NCBI RefSeq assembly: GCF_017301635.1
Contig: NZ_CP071091.1
Span: forward strand, 9,478,501 to 9,542,500
DNA: 64,000 nt
Direction of reading: 5' to 3'
Origin: Myxococcus landrumus
GTDB taxonomy: Bacteria > Myxococcota > Myxococcia > Myxococcales > Myxococcaceae
Shown: positions 44,004-53,187 of the stretch, piece by piece
Layout of the letters: the number at the start of each line of letters is the position of its first letter
How positions within the stretch are numbered: position 1 is the first letter of the stretch
Notes under the pieces: generated by a model
What the model saw: the letters and a program-made list of their open reading frames with translations, nothing else
Database searches by the model: none
Told to the model about the DNA's origin: nothing
Program-made: the position numbers and the translations under genes

Positions 44004-45470
44004 ATGACAACTCAGCGAAGAGCGGGTGGGTGTCTTTCAGCGTTCGGCACCCTCGTGCTGGGGCTGCTGGTGGCATGTGGCGTCGAGACGCCAACTTCCT
44101 CCGAAGAAGCGCTGCACCTCGACGAATCCGTGGCCGAGCTCGTGGAGCCGCCTGACGGGAGGGAGCTCTACTTTGGCCGCTGTCCGACGGCAGCGGATGC
44201 ACGGGGCCGCACGCTGTACGTCTCGAAAACGGGGCCATGGACCCCCAGCGAGCCGGTGGGCTCCAGCGCCAATCCGTACAGAACCGTGGGGGCCGCGCTG
44301 AGCGCCGCCCAGCCGGGAAACGTCATCAACGTGCGTCCGGGAACCTACGCCGAGCAACTCGTCATCAGCCCGTCGACGACCCGGTCGGGAACCGCCTCTG
44401 CCCCCATCGTCGTCCGGGGCGCATCCGACTGGCGGTCCCGCATCGTCCCGCCCAGCAACCGCGCCGTGAGCAGCCTGCTGCACGTGAGTCAGCCCTACTG
44501 GATATTCCAATCCCTGGAAGTGAACATCCAGGGCAAGGCTGCATTTGCCGCGCTCTTCGAGCGCAACACCTATTGCTCGCAGTTGATTGACTCCCGGATG
44601 CACGCGGGCACCGCCGGTGGTGCGGTCGTCCTCAGCGGTGCCAACAATGTCCTCATCGACAACAGCGAGATCTACGACTTCTCGAAGACGGATGCGGACT
44701 CGCATGGGGTCGTGCTCAAGAATGCTTCGCGGGAAATCTTCGTCTTGGCGAATGACATTCATGCGATGTCGGGTGACTCGGTGCAGTGCCAGACGGACGG
44801 CAACAGGCCCGCGTTCATCTTTGTCGAGTACAACGAGCTTCATGGCACCGGCGAGAATGGTGTCGACATCAAGGGATGCGACTCAGTCTTTGTACGTCAC
44901 AACTCGATGTACAACTTCCCCAACCTGACGCGCTATCCCTGGCAGGCGAACACCTCCGCGGCTGAAGCCGTGGTGATTCACGAGGACGCCACGAACGTTC
45001 AAATTGTCTCCAACGTCATCTCCCATGCGGGTCGAGGCATCTCGGTGGGAAGCACTTCGCCCCTGCAATCCCCCGTGGATATCCTGATTCGGAACAACAC
45101 CATCAGCGACATCTTCAACTTCGCGAAGAGGGGGAATGGGCAGGGCATCCGCATCGTCCAGGCCAACCGGGTGCAAATCCGAGCGAACCTGGTGCAACGG
45201 ACCGCGGACGCCGGGCTGCGGCTGGCCGCGGATGAACCCTTGTCGGCCATGGGGCTCACGGTCTACGACAACATCCTCCGAGACATGGAGCTCTTCGTCC
45301 GCCTGGGCCGTGTGCAATACCGCCCCGAGATGGAGATGGACCGCAATCGCTACGAAGGGCCCAGTGGCAGGTTCACGGCCACGGGCCTCGTCAACAATGT
45401 GGAGTTCCCGGAGTGGCGCAGCAAGCTGGCGCCCGAAGGACTGGAGCAGAACTCGGTTCGAATCCCCTGA
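44004..45470 (+). CDS. right-handed beta-helix lipoprotein
   Basis: 488 residues. The leader FGTLVLGLLVAC has a lipobox. DUF1565-like start motifs (LYVSKTGPWTPSEPVGSSAN, YRTVGAALSAAQPGNVINV, RPGTYAEQLVIS) lead into a parallel beta-helix of many short coils (NNVLIDNSEIYDFS, DSVFVRHNSMYNF, VDILIRNNTISDI). Such proteins often bind or cleave polysaccharides. No catalytic motif of a known lyase was identified. GAGGAGG precedes ATG 44004. Confidence 0.8.
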   Translation: MTTQRRAGGCLSAFGTLVLGLLVACGVETPTSSEEALHLDESVAELVEPPDGRELYFGRCPTAADARGRTLYVSKTGPWTPSEPVGSSANPYRTVGAALSAAQPGNVINVRPGTYAEQLVISPSTTRSGTASAPIVVRGASDWRSRIVPPSNRAVSSLLHVSQPYWIFQSLEVNIQGKAAFAALFERNTYCSQLIDSRMHAGTAGGAVVLSGANNVLIDNSEIYDFSKTDADSHGVVLKNASREIFVLANDIHAMSGDSVQCQTDGNRPAFIFVEYNELHGTGENGVDIKGCDSVFVRHNSMYNFPNLTRYPWQANTSAAEAVVIHEDATNVQIVSNVISHAGRGISVGSTSPLQSPVDILIRNNTISDIFNFAKRGNGQGIRIVQANRVQIRANLVQRTADAGLRLAADEPLSAMGLTVYDNILRDMELFVRLGRVQYRPEMEMDRNRYEGPSGRFTATGLVNNVEFPEWRSKLAPEGLEQNSVRIP

Positions 45471-45691
45471 GCTGTGGCGCGCCTGTCTCCGCCCGGACCT
45501 CGCGAACATCGCGCCGTCCATCGGCAAAGGCCTCGCCCGGCAGTGGTCCTCGCTCACCTGCCGGTCAGAACTCCGGTCGGTGATGGGGAAGGGCGTCGCG
45601 CCTGGGCGCGGGGAGCGGACGTCGCATCGAGAAGGGGACCCGCTGCGATGCAGCGGTGACAGCAGCCCGTGACAGTGCGTGGCCAGAAAAG

Positions 45692-45726
45692 AAAAACCCC
45701 CAGCAAGTCCGAAGACTTACTGGGGG
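45692..45726 (-). terminator. intrinsic terminator of the tRNA operon
   Basis: A 13-bp stem (CCCCCAGCAAGTC and GACTTACTGGGGG, one mismatch, 4-base loop) is followed on the minus strand by TTTTTC. It ends 7 bp past the tRNA-Asp gene. I see nothing in 45471-45691. Confidence 0.85.
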
Positions 45727-45732
45727 CATTCT

Positions 45733-45809
<77 letters not shown>

Positions 45810-45820
45810 ACAACATTTCT

Positions 45821-45892
45821 TGGGCGGAACAGGGATTGAACCTGTGACCCTCGCCTTGTAAGGGCGACGCTCTGCCGCTGAGCTATCCGCCC
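45821..45892 (-). tRNA. tRNA-Val (TAC)
   Basis: 72 nt. Acceptor GGGCGGA pairs with TCCGCCC, the anticodon stem is TCGCC/GGCGA with loop CTTACAA (anticodon TAC), and the T-arm stem is ACAGG/CCTGT. No 3' CCA is encoded. It precedes tRNA-Asp by 11 bp in one operon. Confidence 0.95.
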
Positions 45893-45924
45893 GGAGGCGT
45901 GTTCCGCGCTGCGATGGGGGGGCT

Positions 45925-45951
45925 TTTATAGGCGCCCTCCTCCACTGTCAA
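45925..45951 (-). promoter_or_regulatory. promoter of the tRNA operon
   Basis: On the minus strand TTGACA (45946-45951) and TATAAA (45925-45930) are separated by 15 bp, 32 bp before tRNA-Val. The boxes match sigma-70 consensus well, although the spacer is short. Confidence 0.75.
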
Positions 45952-45988
45952 GCACCTGCTTCAAATCGGCAGATCATTCAGTCAACGC

Positions 45989-46017
45989 GCGCGCGGGGCG
46001 TGAAAATGCCCGCGCGC
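45989..46017 (-). terminator. hairpin after the repeat lipoprotein gene
   Basis: GCGCGCGGGGC at 45989-45999 pairs with GCCCGCGCGC at 46008-46017 with one bulge, 16 bp past the stop codon at 46034. There is no T-run. Confidence 0.5.
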
Positions 46018-46033
46018 ACGGTGACTTAGCGGC

Positions 46034-49000
46034 CTAAGGAGGGGGCGCCCCCACTGTTCCGAGGTCCTCTCCCTGGAAGCCGTTGCTGCTCCCCCCGCGG
46101 TCGTTCCGGTCGCCGTAGCAGTAGGCGCCGCCATTCAACGAGTACCGGTACAGGTATGAGGCCCCCCCTGGGGCGAGCGCCGGGAGGGTCACGGCGTACT
46201 CATCGTTGTTCCCGCTGTCGGAATTGAAGGGAGCGGCGATCCAAGTCCACCCGGAGACGCCCGGGTCTTGCTGGGCGTTGCCGTATCCGAGCTCGGCCAC
46301 GATGCCCGCGCCTTGGCCTCCGCCAGGGGTGACCCCGCCTTCGTTCACCTGCCCATAGATGGTCGTGCCGCCCGTCGCGCTGAAGGGCCACTGCAAGTTG
46401 CAGTAGTCGAGTTCCTGGTGCTGGCTGACGGTGACCGCGAGCTGCTGGTCCTGGGTGTATCCGCCCACGGAGCTGCCGTCCCGGTCGCAGTACTTCCAGT
46501 TCGTACCATCCGTGCCGAAGCGCAGACTCACGGCGCGACTGCCTTGGTAGGCGGGATGAAGGGTGGTCGTGAACTCGCCGGTGTCGGGCGCTTCCGGGGC
46601 TTCGCCCGAGTACGGAGTGGCCTTCCAGGTGAAGTCGCCAGATGCCTCCGAGGCGTTCCTGTCCGCGTTGCCCAGGCCGATCTGGACCTGAAGCCCCTCG
46701 GTGGCTCCTGCTCCGGTCGTGAATCCCGGCGCATGGATGTGGCCTGTCACCGTGACAGCGCCACCGCTGCCCACCGAAATCGGACCGGTGGTCATGAGCT
46801 GGCAGGACTCCGAGTCGAAGTCCCGCACGACCAGGGTGCCTGCCTGGGCGATGTCGAAGGTGTCCCCGCCCTCGGTGGTGCCATGCGCATCGCAGTAGAC
46901 GTAGGGACCTGTTCCCAGCCTCACGCGATAGGCGAAGCGGTAGCGCCCCGCTGTCACCCGGTTGGGGAGTGTCGCCCGATATTCATCATCCTGTCCGGCG
47001 CCCGTGTCCGCGCCATGGGTCGCGAGGACCCACGTCCAGCTCGCATCCCCAGGCCCCATCCCAGCCGGCCCGACGCCCAGCTCGGCGACGATGTCCGCTC
47101 CCGCGCCATCGCCCGGCGTCACACCGGCTTCGTGAACCTGGACCGCGATGACCCGCGAGCCCTGTGCCCCCAGTGCATACGTCTCACTCGGCGGTGGGCC
47201 CGCGACCTCTCCACCCAGCCGGCACCTGTCCACTCGCGGAGGCACAACGGCCGCCACCGTCAACGTGGAGGCCTGTGCCGTCTGGTACCCATTGGCGCTC
47301 CCATCCCGGTCGCAGTACGCCCACTCTCCGGTTTGATATCGGAAGCGCACCGCTACCGCATACGTGCCCTCCGTTGCCCGAGCCGTCAGCGCCGTTTCAT
47401 AGGCATCCTGCGCGCCGCCCTCCGTCTCCACCGCGAAGCTGGCCGCGGTCCACAACCAGCCCGAAGCCGTGGCCGGGTTCGAGTCAGCAGGCCCATGGCC
47501 CACCTCCGCCGTGATGCCCGCGCCCGCCGCGCCGCCGATGACATCCGTCACCGTCGTCACCAACACCTGCCCGCGCACCACCGGGGTGGTGCCACCCGGC
47601 GTCGCGTTGAGCGTCGCGGGCCCCACGAGCTGGCACGAGTCCACCGCGACGGGCCTCACCTCCAACCCGCCGGCCTGCGCCAGCGTGAAGCCGTCGGTGC
47701 CCAGACCATCCGCGTCGCAGTACTGGTAGTTCCCCCCATTCACGTTGAAGCGGAACGCGAACTTGTAGCGCCCCACCGTGCTCGGATTGGGCAGCGGCGC
47801 CATCCATTCGTCATTGCTCTGGTTGTTGCCAGACTCCCGATTGAAGCTCGAGCCCGTGGACGTCCAGTGCCAGCTCGCTGACTCCGGCGCGTCGGTCTCG
47901 GGGCCGTAGCCCACCTGTCCCTGAATCCCCGTGCCCGCGCCCGCCCCTGGCGTGACGCCCTGCATGTAGACCTGGGCGTAGACGGTCATCGCCGCCTGGC
48001 CCACGCGATACACCTCGCTGGGCGGAGGTTGAGTGGCCTCGCCGCCGAGCTTGCACCAGCCGATGGTGACATCTTGCGGCGCAATCACATTGACGGTCCC
48101 CATCAACGCCGGGTCGAAGGTCAACGTCCCGCCGTTGTTCCCGTCCGAGTCGCACAACATCCACGCGCCGTCGTTCACCTTGAACCGGTACACGAAGCGG
48201 TAGCTGCCCACCGCGCCTGGATTGGGCAAGGTCGTCTCGAACTGGTCGTTGTTTCCGGACTCATCTAGGTACACAGCAGAGGTCGACCAGTTCCACTGGG
48301 CCGATGTGGCGGGGTTCTCACCCACGGGCCCCCAGCCCAGTTGTCCCTCCACTCCCGCGCCGGCGCCCTGGCTGTCCGTCACGCCATGAACGAACACTTG
48401 TGCGCGGACCTTGTGGTTGGGCACGGCCCCTGTCGCGTAGTTCGCCGTCTCCGGCGTGTTGACGTCTGACCGTCCCATCTTGCAGTAGCCGATGACCTTG
48501 GGCACCACCACCGTGCCGGACACCGACAGCTCGCCCAACTGGTCCAGCTCGAACGCCTGTCCTCCATCGTCCGTGCCATTCCCATCGCAGACGCGCATGG
48601 GCCCGCCATTGGCGCTGAAGCGAACCGCGTAGCGGAAGCTGCCGTTCTGCCCGGGGTTGGGGAGCACGGCCTTCCACTCGTCATTGACCTCGAAGTTGTC
48701 CTTGTTGAAGACGAGCGCCGTGCCCCAGTTCCACACCGGAGAGTCGCGAGGGTCCTCATTCGCCGGACCCCAGCCGAGCTGGCCCGACAACCCAGGCCCC
48801 GCGCCCACCTTGTCCGTCACGCCCGCCATGTTGACCTGGGCATAGACAGTCTTCAGCCCCGCGGTCTGCGTCGTCTGGTAGCTGATGGCCTCGGGCGCCT
48901 TCTGGTCCTCGCCAATCTTGCACCAGCCCACGGGCGGCTTCGGCGCCTCGTTGCCCACCGTGAGCGTGCCCAGCTTCGTCATGCTGAACGTCAGCGGGCC

Positions 49001-50152
49001 CTCGGTGCTGTCGTTGACGCCGTCCGCGTCGCAGACGCGCCATGCATTCGCGCTGATGCTGAAGCGGAAGGCGAGCTTGTACGTGCCCACCGTGCCCGGG
49101 TTGGGCAGCTCCGCTTCCCACTCGTCGTTGTTGCCGTGCTCGGCCTTGTAGACCGCGGGCACCCACGTCCAATCCCGCGACTCCCGAGGGTCCGTCCCCT
49201 CCGGCCCGATGCCCAACTGCGCCACCACCCCCGAGCCCGCCCCCGCGCCTTGCGTGATGCCCGCCGCGTAGACCTGCCCCAGCACCTTGTGCGGCGTCGC
49301 GTCCGTGGGACGGTAGAACACCTCCGGGTTGGCCCCGTTCCCATCCGGTCCCAGCTTGCAGTAGTCCACGCGGGGCCGGGAGATGAACACCCGGCGCAGC
49401 ATGTTCGCCGCCACGCCGTTGGCCATGCCGTCGCCATCCGCCATCACCCAGGTCTTCCCTCCATCGATGGAGAAGCGCAGGGTGATGACCCACTCGCGGC
49501 TCTCGCCTCCGATGGCGGGTTGCAACAGCACGTTGCCCTTGTAGATGTCCGCCTCTCCGCTGTCGGAGTCACCCTCGTACGTGGCTTCTTCCCACGTGTA
49601 GCTCTCCGGCTTGAGCAGCTCCGAGTCCGCGGGCGCGAAGCCCACCTGCGCTCGCACGCCGCCGCCCTGGCCCACGCCTCGTGTCAGGCCCGCGACCGTG
49701 ATGGCGCCTCGCACGAGCACTCCCACCGGCTGCCCACCGCTGATGGCCTCCGTGTTGCCGTTGAGGACCTCCGCCTGGCTGATGGACGCGGTCGGCGGTC
49801 CTTCGTAGATGAAGCCACCGACCAGCACGCCAAAGCTTCCGTCCGGATTCACCACCCGGACGTCCACTCGCGCGGTGCTCGCCGTGGGCGAGTAGCCGTA
49901 GATGCGGAAGGAGTTGACCACGACGGTGCGCAGCGCTTCCTGGCTGCCCAGGTAGAGCTTCGCGCCCGGCTCGAACCCCGAGCCGTAGACGTTGATGAGC
50001 GTGTTCCCGGCGATGGGGCCACCCGTGGGTGTGACTTCGCGCACGGTGGGCGGAGTGGGCGAGGGCGGCGGGTTTCCCTTCGGGGAATCACCACAGGCCA
50101 GCGCGAGCAACGGCAGGACGAGAAGGATGAAACGCGAACACCGCGACGACAT
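46034..50152 (-). CDS. surface lipoprotein with IPT/TIG domain and nine tandem repeats
   Basis: 1372 residues. The leader FILLVLPLLALAC has a lipobox. Residues about 35-115 are an IPT/TIG domain (REVTPTGGPIAGNTLINVYG). Nine repeats of about 130-140 residues follow. Each begins near xYCKLG or xxCxL, contains GVTxGxGAGxGIxxQLGxGP and SGNNDEYxAxLPNP, and ends RFxxxGxWxYCDxDG (the first copy is degenerate). The gene starts 6 bp after the permease gene of the ABC operon and is read in the same direction. I infer an outer-surface protein that captures the operon's sugar polymer. The repeat is not a binding module I know. Confidence 0.8.
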   Translation of the reverse strand: MSSRCSRFILLVLPLLALACGDSPKGNPPPSPTPPTVREVTPTGGPIAGNTLINVYGSGFEPGAKLYLGSQEALRTVVVNSFRIYGYSPTASTARVDVRVVNPDGSFGVLVGGFIYEGPPTASISQAEVLNGNTEAISGGQPVGVLVRGAITVAGLTRGVGQGGGVRAQVGFAPADSELLKPESYTWEEATYEGDSDSGEADIYKGNVLLQPAIGGESREWVITLRFSIDGGKTWVMADGDGMANGVAANMLRRVFISRPRVDYCKLGPDGNGANPEVFYRPTDATPHKVLGQVYAAGITQGAGAGSGVVAQLGIGPEGTDPRESRDWTWVPAVYKAEHGNNDEWEAELPNPGTVGTYKLAFRFSISANAWRVCDADGVNDSTEGPLTFSMTKLGTLTVGNEAPKPPVGWCKIGEDQKAPEAISYQTTQTAGLKTVYAQVNMAGVTDKVGAGPGLSGQLGWGPANEDPRDSPVWNWGTALVFNKDNFEVNDEWKAVLPNPGQNGSFRYAVRFSANGGPMRVCDGNGTDDGGQAFELDQLGELSVSGTVVVPKVIGYCKMGRSDVNTPETANYATGAVPNHKVRAQVFVHGVTDSQGAGAGVEGQLGWGPVGENPATSAQWNWSTSAVYLDESGNNDQFETTLPNPGAVGSYRFVYRFKVNDGAWMLCDSDGNNGGTLTFDPALMGTVNVIAPQDVTIGWCKLGGEATQPPPSEVYRVGQAAMTVYAQVYMQGVTPGAGAGTGIQGQVGYGPETDAPESASWHWTSTGSSFNRESGNNQSNDEWMAPLPNPSTVGRYKFAFRFNVNGGNYQYCDADGLGTDGFTLAQAGGLEVRPVAVDSCQLVGPATLNATPGGTTPVVRGQVLVTTVTDVIGGAAGAGITAEVGHGPADSNPATASGWLWTAASFAVETEGGAQDAYETALTARATEGTYAVAVRFRYQTGEWAYCDRDGSANGYQTAQASTLTVAAVVPPRVDRCRLGGEVAGPPPSETYALGAQGSRVIAVQVHEAGVTPGDGAGADIVAELGVGPAGMGPGDASWTWVLATHGADTGAGQDDEYRATLPNRVTAGRYRFAYRVRLGTGPYVYCDAHGTTEGGDTFDIAQAGTLVVRDFDSESCQLMTTGPISVGSGGAVTVTGHIHAPGFTTGAGATEGLQVQIGLGNADRNASEASGDFTWKATPYSGEAPEAPDTGEFTTTLHPAYQGSRAVSLRFGTDGTNWKYCDRDGSSVGGYTQDQQLAVTVSQHQELDYCNLQWPFSATGGTTIYGQVNEGGVTPGGGQGAGIVAELGYGNAQQDPGVSGWTWIAAPFNSDSGNNDEYAVTLPALAPGGASYLYRYSLNGGAYCYGDRNDRGGSSNGFQGEDLGTVGAPPP

Positions 50153-50158
50153 CGGCCA

Positions 50159-51007
50159 TCACCCCTTGACTCCGCCAGCGGTCAGACCGCCGACGAGGTG
50201 TTTCTGGAGAGCGAAGAACAGCGCCATGACCGGCGCGGAGACCACCAACGCGCAGGCGGCGAACTTTCCCCACTCCACCTTGTACTCGCCCACGTACCGC
50301 TGGAGGGCGACGGGCAGGGTGAAGCGGGTCGGGTCATTGATGAGCGTGGCGGCGAGCACGAACTCGTTCCACGCGGTCATGAAGGAGAACAGCGCCGTCA
50401 CGGCCAGCGCGGGGCGGGCGAGCGGCAGCACCACATGGATGAACACCTGGAACGGCGAGGCCCCGTCCATCACCGCCGCCTCCTCCAGTTCGCGCGGCAG
50501 CGTGTCGAAGTAGCCCTTCAACATCCAGATGCAGAAGGGCAGCGCGGTGGTGGCGTACACCAGCACCAACCCCGTGAGGCTGTCGAGCAGCCCCAGCTTC
50601 TGGAGGATGCTGTAGATGGGCACCAGCATCAGCGTCGCCGGGAACATCTGCGTGATGAGCAGGGCCTGCATGCCGCCTTCCTTCCCGGGGAAGCGGAAGC
50701 GCGACAGCGCATAGGCCGCTGTCACCGCGAGGCTCAGGCCCACCACCGTGGTGGCGCCACCCACGATGAGGCTCGCCATCAACTGTCGTCCGAACACCCA
50801 GCGCCCCTGCGCGTCCACGCTCCAGAGCACCTCGCGGAAGTGGTCGAGCGTGACGGCGTCGGGGAAGGGGTTGGCCGTGAGCGACATGCCATCCACGGGG
50901 GACAGCGCCATCTTCACCACCCACAGCACCGGGTAGAGCGTCACCATGCACATCACGCTCAGCCCCGCGTGGATGCCCGCCATCTTCAGCCAGGAGGGCT
51001 TCTTCAT
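50159..51007 (-). CDS. sugar ABC transporter permease (MalG type)
   Basis: 282 residues with six membrane segments. The EAA loop is RELEEAAVMDGASPFQVFIH followed by VVLPLARPAL, as in MalG/CUT1 permeases. It forms the channel with the fused permease encoded upstream. Its ATG shares one base with the stop of that gene (TGATG), so translation is coupled. A substrate of maltodextrin type is inferred from the neighbouring amylases. Confidence 0.92.
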   Translation of the reverse strand: MKKPSWLKMAGIHAGLSVMCMVTLYPVLWVVKMALSPVDGMSLTANPFPDAVTLDHFREVLWSVDAQGRWVFGRQLMASLIVGGATTVVGLSLAVTAAYALSRFRFPGKEGGMQALLITQMFPATLMLVPIYSILQKLGLLDSLTGLVLVYATTALPFCIWMLKGYFDTLPRELEEAAVMDGASPFQVFIHVVLPLARPALAVTALFSFMTAWNEFVLAATLINDPTRFTLPVALQRYVGEYKVEWGKFAACALVVSAPVMALFFALQKHLVGGLTAGGVKG

Positions 51008-53187
51008 CACGCGGTCTCCTCGGTGCGCAGCAGGCGCTTGGTGAAGGCGGACCACCCCAGCAGCACCAGGAAGATGAGGACCGAGTACGCCGCCGCGAAG
51101 CCGTACTGCTCGTTGCGTTGGAAGGCCCAGCGGAACGCCTCGGACACCAGGATGTCCGTGCCTCCGCCCGGCTCTCCGCCCGACACGAGATAGATGATGT
51201 TGAACATGTTGAACGTCCACACGCTGCCCAGGACCACGGCGGGCAACATGGCGGGCTTCAAGAGGGGCAGGGTGATGCGCCGGAACTGCGTCCAGCGGCT
51301 GGCGCCGTCCACCTCCGCCGCCTCATAGAGCTCCTGCGGAATGGACTGCAGCGCCCCCAGCGCCACCACCATCATGAAGGGGAAGCCCAGCCACGTGTTG
51401 GTGGCCACGTTGGCCGCGAAGGCGGTGGAGAAGCGGGTGAACCAGCTCACCGGCTCCAAGCCCAGCAGCGTGAGCAGGCCGTTGATGGCGCCAAACTGCC
51501 GGTGGAACATGCTCTTCCACATCAGCGCGGTGATGTAGTTGGGCACCGCCCACGGGATGATGAGCAGCACCCGGTACATGCCGCGCAGCTTCAGCAGCGG
51601 GTCCCTCAAGAGCAGCGCCAGCCCCAGGCCGATGCAGACGTGGAGCACCACGTTCACCACCGCCCACAGGAGCGTCACCGCGAGCGTGAAGTAGAACGAG
51701 AGCGGCTCGCGGATGCTGTAGCCCCGGCTGGCCAGGATGTCGACGAAGTTGGCCAGGCCCACGAAGCTGTACTGCCCCGCGTCGTGGTGGAACAGCGACA
51801 GGCTCAGGCCCACCACGAACGGAATGAACACCAGCACCAGCACGCCCGCGGCCGCTGGCGCCACATACGTCGCCGCTCGAGTCAGGTCGGGATAGCGCTG
51901 GCGAAGGGACTGTGCCCCCGCGGGCCGCCGCAGCACGTAGGCCGTCCCCCCCAGCGCCATGGCTCCCACGAGCCCCAGCCACGGAACGGGATTCGCGTCG
52001 GCGGGACGCTCGCGGTGCAGCGCGCGATAGCGACGGTCCGCCAGTGCCCCCGCGTCCTCGGGCTTCACGCCGCCCTGGAGCACCGCGCGCAAGGCCAGCT
52101 TCATGGGCTCCCACACGCGCGCCATCTCCAGCGTGTTGGGCATGGGCGTCGCGTTCCTCGCCGCCTCGCGGAAGGAGGAGATGAGCGTGTCCTCCTTCAC
52201 CTCCTGCGTCTCGTACGCGGCCACATCCGCGGGAATCTGCCGGCCCACCGTGGTGCGCACCCGGGACGCTTCACCCGTGGACAGGAAGCGCGCCAACGCA
52301 TGCGCCCGCGCGGCCTGCTCCGAGCGCGCCGAGACAAAGGCGGCCTCCACCCCCAGGAATGGCTTCATGGGCGTGCCCGTCTCGCTCACCGTGGGCAGCG
52401 CGACCACGCGGTAGCGCACGGTGGGCGCAATCTCCCCCGCGAACCAGGGACCGCTGATGAGCATCGCCGCGCGGCCGTCGTTGAAGAGCGTCTTCACCAG
52501 CGCCCCGGACACCTCCTGCGGCATCCACCGCTCGTCTTGAAGCCGCTTCACGAAGGCCAGCGAGCGCGCCATCCCTGGCGTGTCGAAGCGGGCCCGGCCC
52601 GTGTCATCGAAGAGGGGCCCGTCGAAGCCGAAGAGGAAGGGGGCGTGGAAGTAGAAGTCGCCGCTCTCGTACACCAGCCCGAACCGGCCCTCCGCCGCGT
52701 TGGACAACGCGGGCAGCATCGCCAACAGCTCCTGCGTCGAAGCAGGCGGCCGAGGCACCAGGTCCGTGTTGACGTAGAGCGCGAGCGACTTGAGCGACAG
52801 GGGATAGCCATACACCCGGCCATCCACCTCCAGCGCCTCCACCGTGTTGGCGAAGTAGTCCGCCCGGACGAAGTCCTTCGCGGTGGCGGCGACCAGGTTC
52901 TGTGCGTGGAAGTTGCGCAGCCGCTCGTGGTTGAAGATGAAGACATCCGGACCCGCGCCGTGCGGAATCGCGTTGGTCAGCTTGTGCGCGTAGGCGTCGT
53001 ACGGCAGGCCCAGCAGGTCCACCTTCACGCCGGTCGTCTCGGTGAAGCGCGCGGTCGCCTGGATGAGCGCGGTCTCCTCGCCGCCTCGATAGGCATGCCA
53101 CAGCTTGAGCGGCGCGGGCGCGTCGGCCGCATGGGCACTCCACGCCACCGCCAGCACCAGCACCAGCAGGGCGGCCCACCTCTTCAA
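51007..53187 (-). CDS. solute-binding protein fused to MalF-type permease
   Basis: 726 residues. The signal peptide (WAALLVLVLAVAWSAHA) is followed by a family-1 solute-binding domain of about 380 residues (LKLWHAYRGGEE, GPDVFIFNHERL, LFNDGRAAMLISGPW). A membrane segment (VPWLGLVGAMALGGTAYVL) leads to a MalF-like permease from about residue 440, with the EAA loop ELYEAAEVDGASRWTQFRRI. In most bacteria these are two proteins. Here one frame encodes both, without an internal stop, so the binding protein is tethered to the channel. It overlaps both neighbours by a few bases. Confidence 0.92.
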   Translation of the reverse strand: MKRWAALLVLVLAVAWSAHAADAPAPLKLWHAYRGGEETALIQATARFTETTGVKVDLLGLPYDAYAHKLTNAIPHGAGPDVFIFNHERLRNFHAQNLVAATAKDFVRADYFANTVEALEVDGRVYGYPLSLKSLALYVNTDLVPRPPASTQELLAMLPALSNAAEGRFGLVYESGDFYFHAPFLFGFDGPLFDDTGRARFDTPGMARSLAFVKRLQDERWMPQEVSGALVKTLFNDGRAAMLISGPWFAGEIAPTVRYRVVALPTVSETGTPMKPFLGVEAAFVSARSEQAARAHALARFLSTGEASRVRTTVGRQIPADVAAYETQEVKEDTLISSFREAARNATPMPNTLEMARVWEPMKLALRAVLQGGVKPEDAGALADRRYRALHRERPADANPVPWLGLVGAMALGGTAYVLRRPAGAQSLRQRYPDLTRAATYVAPAAAGVLVLVFIPFVVGLSLSLFHHDAGQYSFVGLANFVDILASRGYSIREPLSFYFTLAVTLLWAVVNVVLHVCIGLGLALLLRDPLLKLRGMYRVLLIIPWAVPNYITALMWKSMFHRQFGAINGLLTLLGLEPVSWFTRFSTAFAANVATNTWLGFPFMMVVALGALQSIPQELYEAAEVDGASRWTQFRRITLPLLKPAMLPAVVLGSVWTFNMFNIIYLVSGGEPGGGTDILVSEAFRWAFQRNEQYGFAAAYSVLIFLVLLGWSAFTKRLLRTEETA

